DNA of 64,000 nt. Source: Undaria pinnatifida (Eukaryota; Sar; Phaeophyceae; Laminariales; Alariaceae). Where the stretch lies: NCBI GenBank assembly GCA_012845835.1, contig JABAKD010000016.1, forward strand, positions 20,915,196 to 20,979,195. Direction: 5' to 3'. Below the pieces are notes generated by a model. It searched no databases. It was not told the origin of the DNA and saw only the letters and a list, made by a program, of their open reading frames with translations. Positions 44,333 through 55,440 of the stretch are shown piece by piece. The position numbers and the translations under genes are program-made. Each line of letters starts with the position of its first letter. The stretch's first letter is position 1.

Positions 44333-47300
44333 GCGAGTCTGTCACAACTTCTAGCGTGTGCAGAATGGGCAAATGTGGTGTGGTGAAGCATAGGTAAGTG
44401 GGCCGGACCAACGGCCATGCCACATATACATGCCGTAATAGCGTTGCCATACTGCAGCTATCTAAGGGCTACGTAACATACCGCTTAGGCAACAATTCAC
44501 ATTGGCTGGATTAAAGTCGGCCGCCCGACGACACCCCGGTATATGCGTGTGAGCATCAGCCACCAATGTGCACAGCTACTGCGGCCCAGGAATGTCGCGA
44601 ACACAAACCGCTCTTTCGGCTTTGGACACGCGTCTACATCCGGTTGACCATTCCATTTGAAGTACAAATAATTGGGTGGGCAGCGATAAGTCTGTACGTT
44701 CGAGGATGAACTCATAGCATTCCGGCCACAGATGCGTGCTCTCCCTCCAATTGCCATGCCTCCACCAATTTCCAGATACATCGGGAGGGGCGATCTACCA
44801 CACAGGATATCTGCGTCTGTCCAACACAAGTTTTGTTGCGAACGAGGTTGGCATCGAAGGCCCCGCCATTATAAGCATTGGGTTTCTGGAAGAGCTGTCT
44901 AGCGTTTATTTCTCGGAAAACGCGTTCGACTGTCGCGCCGGAGAGTACGGCTATATTGTGGAGAATGAGGTAAGCAGCGTGTTTTTTCCGCCAAGAAAAT
45001 GTCAAACAACCGGCCAAACGCAGAGCAACATACGACGCGTCGACCCTCGCCTGTACTGACTATTTGCTGGTAGGAACTAACCCTACATGCGAAGCTTGAA
45101 TACAATTAGGGCAGTATTTTGCAATGGAATGCGTGTTTGGAACGAGTGCCAGAAGCGGAGAACAGGGTACCGTTCTAGGCACCTGGTAGGAAGGAGGGGT
45201 CTAAGGTATGGATTATCATTTGTTCCACAAGATAATTGTTTTCGTTGAGCTGTGCAGAGCATTTGTTTACCATCGACTCCCAATAACGTCTTACATGGGT
45301 GTGTAAAGTATCGTCTTGCGTGTGGTTTCACGGTGCTGGCGTTCGATCTTTGATTCGATTATTCACCAGTTCTCCGCATCTGACACCCGCGTTGCTCAAA
45401 CCCATTCAGGCCGACTTCTGCAGCTCGTGCTTTGACGAGGTCTGTTCTCGATGTTCAGGGGGTCGCGTTGGCACGGAAGACGGAGAACATGTTCGAGTTG
45501 ACGGCTTTCCTTTATGTGCAGCGCCACCCCTGGGCGCTGTCGCCCCTTCCAGCGGAACGACCGTCGCGACTTTAACCCTCTCGAAAGGCTTCTTCCGTAC
45601 CTCGAACGAGAGCCACAACGTTCTGAGCTGCTACCACGCGGATGCCTGCCTTGGTGGCAGCGACGCAGGCGGGTACTGCGCACCTGGCTACATGGGACCA
45701 TGTGAGAAATACCTCGTGACTGGCAAGTACTTTTTTGGGGTATGACGCGTGCTACGATTGAGGCAGCGCTTTTCGAGCAAAATGGTTTCTGTATGAGGGG
45801 GCTCCTTAACCCGAAATTGTCGGAACCAAAACGATTTTTTTTTTTTGCGTGATTCTCGCTGTGTACCTAGGCCATGTGGGACTTGGTATCCGGTGGCAGC
45901 AGTTTAATTTGTTTCTAAATCAGTTTTTGGGAGAGGTCTTGAGCTCTCAAATTTAGGAATCCCAGAAAAAAAAAGTGCACCTCTCTCGTAGCACGCGTCG
46001 TATGCCTTCATGAAGCCGACACGAAACCACACCGTCGCAGTTAATCCCCATCATACGGAGATGTTTAGTACACGAGACCCATATGGCTCCCCATGTCAGC
46101 TTGTCATCCGTTTATGACCAGATTTGATGGCATTCCCTGCGTCAATGATACCGTTTCGAAACACAAAATATCCGTGCCGCGGTTGTATTTTTTGTATTCA
46201 CATGGCATTTTCTCTCTCAACGGCCTTTTTAACTGCTGCTTATCTCCAACCGGCGTTGCAGACTGTGCGGTTTGTGCGGAAGGGTTTGCGCCAGGGATTG
46301 CCTACAGTTGCCGTGAATGCTCTGGGGGTGTCACGACATCGGCGGTGGCGCTTTTGGCGGGGCTCGTTATCGCTGTGTTTCTCTTGGCCGCTCTTGTCCT
46401 TGTACATCTCGGAAGTGTTGTACGCTACAATAATGGGAAGATGGCTCAAAGCTCATGGAAGCAGAAGTGCTCGTCTTGCCGAGCCTCCCTCGTGCAAATG
46501 ATTCCGTTCACGGCAATCAAAATTGTTGTGACCGTCTGGCAGATCATTTCGCAGGTATGTCCGCCCCGGCTTGCGCACGAAGTACCTTCAGTAGCTCTAA
46601 GTTCGCCGCAATGTTTAAGACCAAACAAAAATGATAACAGTCGTAGGTTGGGCAACCATAGCGCTTGACGAAGCATCGCTTTCGGTAAGAGATCGACTGA
46701 ACGTTTAGACGTGGAGACCAAGCTCGATAGCGTTACCACAGTTTCAACCGGTTTGTAAATATCATGGCCGCGGTGTACAACGAACGATGCTGTTAACCTT
46801 GAAAGACCTAGAGGCATCGTAGGGTCGAGTGGCCTGGTTAGTTAGTTAGTGTAAAAGTGCTGCTTCAATCGTAACACGAGTCCAGAATTCGAAACTATTG
46901 TAGTTTTTGGCGAGAGTCGATGCTTCACCCCTGTTGTTTCATGACCATTCGACCAGTGAAGACAATGACGCAAATAAAGGCACTGCCGCCCACGCTTGTA
47001 TCGCGAATAGAACAAACCTTGAAGCCTCCATGCGAGCAACCACACAAGTACGACTCTAGACTTTTCGAAGCGTCCACGACAGGTTAGTTAGGTGAACATT
47101 CTCCTGAAATCAATTGTTTCCGGTTTGAAAGAAAAACTAGGCATCGATGCGTGCGATGTAACCACATCTAGGGATCATTTACAGACTGGTTCATGTTAAA
47201 AAAAACAAAATTAATTCCCCAGCGAACGCCCACGTCGTTTTTTCGATACAACAGAGCGTAAAAATATACTCGTGTCTCTTGCGTGCTGTTGTCGCAGTTC

Positions 47301-49756
47301 CTTCACCCGCGATGTTGTTCTTGTCGTTGTTGTTTTTGTTGTTTTAGCCGTTGCTGTTTTTTTTGCCTGGTATTTTGTCGGTGAAGCTTTTTCGCAAAAT
47401 ATGTGTACCGCCTTCAAGTCGTTCTACGGCAGCCCCCCCAACTTTTCTTGAACGAAAACGCCGGTTTTGAAACTAGCTCCCGGCCGTACCTCCTGAATAC
47501 AGTGCCCCTTGCCACCCCGACGTCATCGTTCGATAGTCCTTTCTTTGCAAACTATAAAACATGTGGAGACTATTTTTTGACGGCGACCTTTCTCGTGTCG
47601 AGCAGCCACGAAACGTTCGTTGAAGAAAATCGCAGGTTTTGGGGGGGGCTATCGTAGAATCAGTCTTTCGACGAAATATGTTCCGCCAAACAACAAAGAA
47701 ATTTGGGCCAGCACTTGGCGTGGGCACGTAGAACTCGTGTGCAAAAATTCAGGACCTCTCAAACCTGAAACACGGTGTGGACATTTGGACGTTTGTGCGA
47801 AAAAATGAGTAAGATTCGTCATTTCTTTTAAATGACTTAGTTTTAGTGTAGGATCCTGTTTTTTGGCAAGATTCTGCTCGATGTTGAACACAGGCAGGTC
47901 AGACCTTCGATGTTATGCGCAAAAAAAATATAGATATGGTTTGGAGTACCTCCAACCGGTTCGGAAAAAAATACGATTATTGAAGTTTCCTCACCACCTG
48001 CGCTTGGAAAAAACTCGGTATTATTGAAGAATTGGAAGGGCTGTCATCGGTCGATACGAGCTTCGCTCCAACAGACAGCCCGACGCTGTTAAAAAATAAT
48101 GGCCATGTCACCCTCTTCCGTTGGCCATGGGGGGGGGGTTTACTCAGATTGTGCGGGGACGCAGTCGTATGACCATAGACCCTCGCATCCCTACTATACC
48201 GGGACGGAGCAGGTCGGGTTTTCACAAACCAGGCGGGCATTGCTTGCACCAAGCGCAAAGCGCCGTGCGGTATTCGGCGAGTCTCATGATGGGTTGTCTG
48301 CACCCATCCAAGATAAGCCGATTGCCAGACGGACTTTGGCCCCTTGTTTCTTCATGGGGGGTACATATGATACTAAATTCTCACTCTTTGGCTAGATGTT
48401 GCGAAAGTCATTCGTTGGGGAGAGAACTTGGGTATTTTTACTTGAACCAACTTGAAACCGTATTATCTACCGTGGTAGATCTATGTACCCAGAACCAAAT
48501 ATTTTCCGCGTTGTGTTGCTTTCCTTGCTGTATCGCTTGCATCCCGTGCGGCATGGTTGTTGCTCCAACTATCACAGCAGGTGCTCCACTCGGATGGTCG
48601 ATAAAATTGCGGTACTGACGTCCTTCTTTTATCCACTGCCCGTATTCTGCTGCGCACGTTATCCCGCTCGCTGCCGATATCCTCGAGGCAGTTTGACGCT
48701 ATAGCAGGAGACGTATACCCTGAGCTTTACGCGAAGTTCATCTCCAAGGTGAACCCGATCAACCTCGACTTGGACTTCGCCTTGTCGTACTCATGCTTTG
48801 TCGGCAACGATTTTTATGACCATCTTCTGTTCGCCACGATCGTGCCTCTTCTAGTGCTCGTCGTTCTCGCGGGGAGCTACTTTTTCGGGAAAAAAAGAAA
48901 CAGTTGGTCCGAGTCCGCAATGCGCGAAGTGCAGCGTAAGCACCAAACGGTCGTACTGTACGTTTCCTTCTTTATCTATTCTCCGGTATCGAATAAAATT
49001 TTCCAAACATTCGGTTGTGACGAGCTAGATGATGGAGACACATACCTCCGGGCCGACTATAGCCTTTCTTGCAAAACATCTCGCCACAGTTGGCACAACA
49101 CTTATGCGCTTATTATGGTGCTTGTTTACCCTGTCGGCATAGCTGCTGCTTTCACGTGGCTCCTAGTTTCGCGCCACTTTGATCTTGTCAAGTCTGACCG
49201 CCAGGCAATGGTGCACTTGAAGCCCATTGGCGCTATATGGGCCGCATACAAGCCGTGCCGGTACTACTACGAGGTTGTAGAGTGCACCCGTCGTATAGCG
49301 TTGACTGCTATTGCGGCTTTCATTCCACCCAACGGCATAGCAAATGTAGGCGCCGCTCTTTTGTGTGCTGTGGCATTTGTGTTTATTTCTGAAGTTTTGT
49401 CTCCTTTCAAAAGGGGACTGGACATGGGTCTTTACCGTTGGGGAAACGGCGTTGTCGTGGGCAGCATGTACGTCGCGTTCCTCATGAAGGTGGACGTCGG
49501 ATATGATTCGGAAGAAGCTCTCTTGACCTTTTCGGGTGTGTTGATCTTGGCCAACGTGTTCATGGTCGTGGCGGTGCTGCTTCAGACCGCGCTGTTGGTA
49601 AACGAAATTCGTAGGGGGACAACGGCGGTCAGGATAGTGGACGAACCTGTCCGCCGTCACCGTTCAGCATTTGCGACATCACTCGAGCCCGAAAATGGAG
49701 TGGTGGTATGCGAGGAGGGCGCTATTAACACCGAAGCTAAAGGTTCGGAGATTTAA
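44015..49756 (+). CDS. Pmp-like beta-helix membrane protein gene (C-terminal five exons)
   Basis: Exons 44015-44332, 44776-44969, 45410-45701, 46262-46554 and 48692-49756 join in one frame: phases at the junctions are 1, 0, 1 and 0, all matching. The product has GGAI/FxxN beta-helix repeats, a Cys-rich region, a first membrane span and a large multi-span C-terminal domain ending at TAA 49754-49756. The architecture suggests a cell-surface receptor or adhesin-like protein whose repeats face outside. The N-terminus is not within these exons. The first exon begins in phase 1, as do and end the 84-bp repeat exons at 13959, 17428 and 23005, so those could be its upstream exons. Signal peptide and start codon were not found. 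Function in the cell is unknown. Confidence 0.75.
44333..44775 (+). other. Intron with non-canonical GC donor (GC-AG)
   Basis: The repeat frame FRNNFA joins DTSGGAIY of the next exon only if the donor is GCGAGT after ...TTTTGCAG and the acceptor is TTTCCAG at 44775. GC-AG introns are a known minor class, with a strong exon-side AG as seen here. The nearby canonical GTAAGT at 44395 is in the wrong phase for exon E and would add a Cys/Val/Lys-rich tail unlike the repeats. It may also be a GTGAGT donor that mutated by one base. Confidence 0.55.
44776..44969 (+). CDS. Exon E: last beta-helix repeats
   Basis: The exon is 194 bp from acceptor TTTCCAG to donor GTAAGC, phase 1 to phase 0. It encodes (D)TSGGAIYHTGYLRLS, NTSFVANEVGIEG and VYFSENAFDC. 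FVAN and FSEN continue the FxxN series, while the second GGA is degenerate (GPA), as expected near the end of a helix stack. A Cys and a Gly-Glu-Tyr stretch at the end lead into the Cys-rich region. Confidence 0.75.
45410..45701 (+). CDS. Exon F: Cys-rich juxtamembrane region
   Basis: The acceptor CATTCAG ends at 45409 and the donor is GTGAGA at 45702; 292 bp, phase 0 to phase 1. It begins ADFCSSCFDEVCSRCSGG (CxxC...CxxC) and ends CYHADACLGG, then YCAPGYMGP. The last codon is split: T here and AC in exon G give Tyr in GPYCAVC. Such YCxxGYxGPYCxxC text is EGF-like and is typical just outside the membrane span in proteins of this layout. The split-codon match strongly supports both splice sites. 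Confidence 0.8.
46262..46554 (+). CDS. Exon G: Cys motif and first membrane span
   Basis: The acceptor GTTGCAG ends at 46261 and the donor is GTATGT at 46555; 293 bp, phase 1 to phase 0. It encodes CAVCAEGFAPG and CREC, then a ~25-residue hydrophobic span with core LLAGLVIAVFLLAALVLV. Basic residues follow (KMAQSSWKQKC), putting this side in the cytoplasm by the positive-inside rule. A second, weaker amphipathic stretch (IKIVVTVWQIIS) ends the exon. Confidence 0.8.
46555..48691 (+). other. 2.1-kb intron of the Pmp-like gene
   Basis: It runs from donor GTATGT to acceptor GAGGCAG. It contains a CAAC/TTGTTG-rich patch near 47320-47350, a G-run at 47641 and 48130, and one copy of a dispersed repeat at 48125-48300. 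Cys-rich ORF text near 48510-48600 is not in phase with either flank, so I treat it as non-coding. Confidence 0.6.
48125..48300. repeat. Dispersed repeat shared with 62257-62425
   Basis: Both copies start with a G-run and TTACTC or TACTC. They continue with CC-x-GGACG(G/C)AGCA-x-GTC-x-GGTTTTCA, then CACCAAGCGCAAAGC or its variant ACCAAGCGCGAAGC. The two are in the same orientation. The copy here is intronic. No coding capacity is claimed. Confidence 0.6.
48692..49756 (+). CDS. Exon H: multi-span C-terminal membrane domain
   Basis: The terminal exon has 354 codons and a stop, phase 0 at its start. After FDAIAGDVYPELY it has about six hydrophobic spans: around LFATIVPLLVLVVLAG, VVLYVSFFIYS, YALIMVLVYPVGIAAAFTWL, IALTAIAAFI with ANVGAALLCAVAFVFI, VVVGSMYVAFLM and FSGVLILANVFMVVAVLLQ. 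A conserved-looking YYYEVVECTRRIAL segment separates spans. The tail is hydrophilic with EPENGVVVCEEG. With the span in exon G, this makes about seven, a receptor-like or channel-like layout. The longest frame in the window and free of stops. Confidence 0.85.
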   Translation, partial: FDAIAGDVYPELYAKFISKVNPINLDLDFALSYSCFVGNDFYDHLLFATIVPLLVLVVLAGSYFFGKKRNSWSESAMREVQRKHQTVVLYVSFFIYSPVSNKIFQTFGCDELDDGDTYLRADYSLSCKTSRHSWHNTYALIMVLVYPVGIAAAFTWLLVSRHFDLVKSDRQAMVHLKPIGAIWAAYKPCRYYYEVVECTRRIALTAIAAFIPPNGIANVGAALLCAVAFVFISEVLSPFKRGLDMGLYRWGNGVVVGSMYVAFLMKVDVGYDSEEALLTFSGVLILANVFMVVAVLLQTALLVNEIRRGTTAVRIVDEPVRRHRSAFATSLEPENGVVVCEEGAINTEAKGSEI

Positions 49757-51689
49757 TGAGTAAATTACGAGACATGGAGAACGTGAAAGTATCACAACCG
49801 CGTGCGTTCTGAGGCAATCATTCGTTTATATCTGCAATAGTCCACGTTGTCTTGGGAAAACGTCTAACAGTGCGGTAGTAATAATGCTTTCACTCCCGAG
49901 AATGGGCTGCTGTCCGAGACGGGGAAACGTAGCATATTAACTCATATCCCCACCTGCGTCGATATATGGGTTTCATGTGAGGTTGGATAGTTTGAAATGC
50001 TGTGTGTAATCAGGGCCCCATCAAGAATTTGGGGGGTGCTGTCGGCGGAGATGAACAGGTGTTTACATGGAGAGAATATGGCGCCTGCCTATGTCCTGGT
50101 TGTGGTTTCGGCGATGTAAGACGTTATACCGGGCGTGCGCTTGCGATAGAAGGCGTGGACTCTCAATGCCGAGGCCGTGGAGTCGCTTATTTACCGTTGC
50201 ACCACGTGCATTACGAAACCGTTTGACTAGGACAGGTAAAGGCTGGATCGCCACACCACGTTCCTACGATTCCTCGGTTTGGTTGAAACAAGAAGACTAA
50301 ACACGCATATTTGTCTACGTTGACTTGCCAGCGAAGACAGAGTGCCAGGGATATGAGACTACGGTGCACGGACGAGCGATTCAGTATGTAGTTTTCGTGG
50401 TAGACATGGGAAAAGGAGTGCGCGTGCGGAAGATGGTGAGATTGGGGCGATGGTTGTGTGTAAACGTTACTCTGGCGTCAAGAGGACGGGATGGATTGCA
50501 CGCCTTGAGAAACTCGTGATGGCGCTCGCGCAACCGTAACGTTCTCAACGATGGCGCGAACCAGGTCAGCAGGCCGGCCGGAGGTTGCCGTGATTTGATG
50601 CAGGGGCAGGAGCGTTTCTCGGAATGGCGGAGTTCTCATTCCGCGGAGAGTTGTAGAGAAGCATCGCGACACAGGACAGCTGTAAACGAGTCACTAGTAA
50701 CGATTGACACCAGCTCTCCAGAGAGGAGGAGGTAGAATATGGCTCAGGGAACCACCGTCCGGGCCTTCCCGTCGTGGTCGTGACGGTGTGCCTTTTCAGC
50801 TGTGGTTAACCAGAGTAGGAGCCTTCGGACTTTCTACCCGTGCTATATGCCTCATTTACTGCCCTTCAGAGCAAGTATGCAATACGTTCATTGGTGCAAA
50901 TTATGATCGTGTGTTTGCAAGTTGGTCTGGGTCTGTAAACGCTCGCTACCCCGCGCTTACTTGGTTGTCTGCGTAGCCGTGCATGATACGTGCTTCTGGC
51001 GTATCCTCTTACTCTTTTTTTCTTTGACTGGCTTACATGTTTTCGGACATCTTTGTTCGAGCGTCACACGAAGGATATGCCTTATAAGTGCGTACGCTGA
51101 ATCCCAAGTTCAACGGAAATTCGGCTCTACGAGTCTTGTATGATAGAGTCGCATCTTCTATACTTGGTACGTGCTAGTACTAGTAATATAAATTTTCCTC
51201 GTTAACTTTCCTCTCAATAGCAACAGGAGCCTGTCGTTTGTGGCCACGCTATATGTACGGGCGATGAATCAGGAAGCGCACACTGCATCCAACTAGAAGA
51301 TATTCTCCGCAATTTTTACAACTCTTATCCATTCAAGACCCACGAAAGGGCACTGCGAAGGCACATCACAACGTGGGTGCGCACCTCGCTGCGTATCGGG
51401 CCCAACGTTCACCTCAAATGTGGTGGAGAGAATTACATTATTCTGCCACGATATAGACAACTGGCATACGTGTGGTAGATACCCAATAAAAGAGCACAAT
51501 GGCAGGTCTGAGCGACAGCAACCACCGCATCTTCATGTCCGATGCAATTCATGTGCACATGTTCGAGCCCGGTACCCGAACCATTTTACCAGGAAATTTG
51601 GTGTTGCACCAATCAATGTCGACCATATGGATGTGCCTGGTTTGCAATAGATTGGATCGACCTGACACACTGCTGTTCGGGTTGTGCAG
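49757..51689. other. Downstream flank; no gene seen
   Basis: Short ORFs on both strands only. Polyadenylation of the upstream gene should fall in its first part, but no clear signal stands out. A plus-strand ORF at 51542-52084 enters the palindrome cluster and is an artefact of it. Confidence 0.4.
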
Positions 51690-52310
51690 TCAACTTCCAT
51701 GGAAGCTTCCAACTTCCGTTTCGCGTCCTTGGAAGTAAATTCAAGTCCAACGGAATGAAATCATTATTCCATGGAAGTAAAACCAGCTCCCATGGAAACA
51801 AACTGGAAGTGAAATGGAAGCAATTTAAAAGATCATTTACTTCCACGGACGCTGGACATACTTCCGCATGGAAGTGTTCATGGAAGCTCCATGGAAAAAA
51901 AGGCAACTTCCATGTCAGCTTCCATCAACTTCCATCGAAGCACATAGCAATTTTCATCGAGTGCAGGGATGGGTGTCCCACTTCCATGAAGCTAGAACTA
52001 CTTCCTTCGATCGAAGCTAATATGCATGAAATCTTTCACCAACCTTCATGGAGGAAAGGAAAGTCTTATTCCTATTTTCATTGATAGTCGAACTTCCATT
52101 TCGCTTACTTGGACGTTGGGCCGACTTCCATTGGAATGTTGTTTCGTGAAAGGAATCATATTCAAGCAAGTTTACGCCATCTTCCGTGGAAGCAAACTAT
52201 ACTTCCATGAAACTAAATTGGAAGTGTAATATATTCATGGAAGAGTATTTAAAGTGTGTTTACTTGCATGGAAGTTGGTGGTGAAACTTCCATGCAAATA
52301 TGGGTTGGAA
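51690..52310. repeat. Cluster of TTCCATGGAA-like palindromic motifs
   Basis: Across ~600 bases the half-sites ACTTCC(A) and (T)GGAAGT occur more than twenty times, on both strands and often joined as the palindrome CTTCCATGGAAG or close variants (for example at 51697 and 51768). Spacing is irregular, so this is not a simple tandem repeat. It could be a degenerate palindromic satellite or a binding-site array. ORFs through it repeat Phe/His/Ser/Lys text and are not considered genes. Confidence 0.8.
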
Positions 52311-52889
52311 GTGTTGTCGTTATTTTTGAAGTTGTATATCTCGCCAACGCGGATGGTACAGATGCCAAGCGATATGTAAAGGTCTCGCATATGTGGGTGC
52401 GTGTGATTTTTGTTCGGGAACACACTCTGGTTTTTTGTGATATGCAGGGTGTGTTGTATTTCGTTGTAAACGGCACAAACATTCCACGTGTACACCGAAG
52501 CAATATGTAGCACCCGTTCCGCTTTACGTGATCATCCATCAGTCTGGTAGTACCTGCAACTTCTCCAAGAACCGTGAGATGCTGAAAACACAAACACTAT
52601 GGAATATCATTCTGATTTAGGCCTTTCCCGTTGAGGAAAAGAGTGAAAACGGCGTTTTTTGCAGGTAAATGCAATTTCAAACACATTCCGCTGGGCATTC
52701 GATCCATTTTACATGGTTACGGTCACAATTTCGCGATGTGGTTAGATTCCGCGGGTGTCACAAAATGATAAAGGAAATGGGAGATTTCTTGTATTTGTAG
52801 CCTTCAAGAGAATATTTCGTATGAGTCTGTTACGACTTATGGTGCCTCCCGGTTTATGGGATCCCTTCGGCAATATCCGATCCCCTCTT
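52311..52889. other. No gene seen
   Basis: Transition between the palindrome cluster and the C-rich array. Overlapping short ORFs on both strands without motifs. Confidence 0.4.
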
Positions 52890-55440
52890 CGATATATCAC
52901 CCCCCCCTGAAATACACCACCTCCCCCAGAAATATATCATCCCCCCCATAAATATATCACCCTCCCATGAATTGTATCACCCCCCCCCAGAAATATATCA
53001 CCCCCCCCCCGAAATATATCATCACCCTCTGGCAATAACATATTTCAGCAGGTGTTTGTATATTATGAACGGGGATATAGCCCCCCTTCGATACACTGTA
53101 TGAAGGGGGGATAAAGACCCCCCCCACCCGATACACTGTATCAAGGGCGATGTAGCCGGACTTATCAGGCAGGGTTAAATACATTTCACGGAGAGATGAT
53201 ACAGATAATGGGGGAGTGTTATGTATAGTTCGGCCGGTGAGGTCAACCCTAGGGTAGGGGGTAACCCCCGTTTTCACGACAGGGTGTGAGGCAGTCGTGT
53301 GGTACAGTGACTCTGTACCTCACTGACAAAAGCACGTCGGGCGGTTTGTTTGGGGCAGAATAGCTAACCCTCCCGTTGAGAATTCATATCGTAAACCTGC
53401 AACATCGCGAAAGCCTATGACCGCAAGGAACGGGGGAGGGGTCACTCGGCCGGGTGACCCAGAACCACTGCAAAAAAAAAGCCCTTGAAAGGGGACCCCC
53501 CAACCGATAAACTGAATCAAGGGTGATATAGAAAGATTTACTAGCGGGGGTGTGACCTATTTCAGGAAGAAATGATATACTTGAGGGCAAGATTATATGC
53601 TCCAGCTGGTGTTAGTATACAAATAAAGGTGACATAGCCCCCCCCCCCCGAGTCACTTTGTCAAGGGTGATACAGCTGTTCCCCCGATACACACATTCTA
53701 GGGTGATACAGGCCCCCACCCGAAACGCTGCAGCAAGGGCTATATAGCTCCCTCCCCCCCTTACATCGTCTAACGGGTGATACCCCACTTCAAAATACCC
53801 CCCCCCCCTAAAATATAGTATCTACCCCCTGAAATATATCATCCTCCCGTTGAAATATGTAACCCCCCCCCTTCACTTTAGAGATTTTCCCCACCTCAAA
53901 CCTTCATAGCATCAACACTCTGTGTTTTTGGAACACCCCCTTCTATAAAAAAGTGTCACCCCCCCCTGAAAAATGTCGTCCCCTCAAAAATATACGTCCC
54001 GCCCCTCTCATTTAAACAGCCGGAGGATTATCTATATCAAGGCTAAAATTTAGCACCCTTGTGAATTATCAACGGTGATATAGCCCCCCTCCCCGCCCCG
54101 CCCCTCGGTACACTGTATAAAGGGTGAAATACCTCCCTGTATCAATGGTCATATAGCCCCCTCCCCGACATCCCCCCCCCACATACACCGTATCAACGGT
54201 GACATAGCCGGATATTATATAGGGGGGTTGGTATATTGCAGGGGGGTATCATATGCTTGAGGGGGGGGAGGATATTTTTTTAAGGGATGATATACTTCAG
54301 GGGGATGTCATATGCGTCATAGGGGGATCATACATTGCGGGGTGTGACATGACATTTCTAAAGGGGGGTAGCCCCATGCTTACTATCAACGGTGAAATAC
54401 CCCGCCCCCCGCCGGCCCCCGATACACACTATCAAGGGGCATACTTTATCTATGTCAAGGTGATTCAGCCCCCCCCATCTATAAGGTGGTATAGCTCCCC
54501 CTCCATCGATACACAGTATCAAGGATGATACAGCCCCCCCCCCCCCCCCCCCCTGATACACTGCATTAATCGCAACACAGCCCTCTCCGCCCGATACACG
54601 GGTGATACCCCACTCTCAAACATGACACCCCCATGAAATATATCATCCCGCCCTGATTCGTACGGTCTCCCCCTGAAGCATGCCGTCCCCCCCTGCACCT
54701 CATCGCCCCCACCTTCAAAACATCGCCCCCCCAAAATATTCGGATCCTCCCGGCGAAATATGAACCCACCTGGGTGATATCGTCCCCTGCCAAACAATAC
54801 CCCGCTCCCCCCCTCCCACTCAATTGTCCGAATAGTTTCCTATACTAAGGGTAAAATAGAGCCCCCTTGTACATTATCAAAAGGTGAAATAGCCCCCCCA
54901 CCCCTTCCGATACTCTGTATAAGGTGTAAAATAGCCCCCCGCTCCACCCCTTCATACTGTATTAAGAGTGATATAGCTCCGTCCTCGATACACAGTATGA
55001 GGGGTATTACACCCCCCCCCCCACCCCCCCAGATACACTGTATCAACAGATATACGGTATATTTTGGTGATTTAACCCCCCTCCTGATACGCTGTATCAA
55101 GGTTTGAAATAGCCCCCCACCCCTCTGAAATGTTATACACGCAACGCCCCCCCTCCCCCACCCCCTGAATCGCTTGGCTACTCGAATGACCCACTCTAAC
55201 GCTTGACGACGGCCAGCTGATATACTCCATATGTATCAACAGTGATATAGCCCCCGTGACGGTCTAGAATCAGCCTATTATGGACAATAGTTCAATGGAC
55301 AATTTCTGATGTAGGTACCGTACCAATGCTGATATAGGTGCCCTATCAAGGGTCCCGTAGGTGAATATTAAAGGTTTTCCGTATCAAGGGTGGGATTGAA
55401 TCAATGGTGCTATAGGAACTCCTTCATAGGCGATACGGCA
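52890..55440. repeat. 2.5-kb degenerate C-rich array with GATACACTGTATC motifs
   Basis: Two interleaved families are present. One is (A)AATATATCA followed by C-runs of 4-10. The other is a ~35-45 base unit: C-run, GATACACTGTATCAAGGGTGATATAGC, C-run. The core GATACACTGTATC is a near-palindrome. Dozens of degenerate units occur. Minus-strand ORFs here are Gly/Ile-rich by-products. Strong strand asymmetry (C on plus) and A/T-rich palindromes suggest unusual DNA structure. Confidence 0.9.

Noticed and set aside
49163..49660. 165-codon minus-strand ORF
   Set aside because: It is the antisense of exon H, whose sense frame has clear membrane spans and correct splice phase.
52957..55100. Gly/Ile-rich minus-strand ORFs of 66-106 codons
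   Set aside because: They translate the C-rich array and repeat the same low-complexity text.
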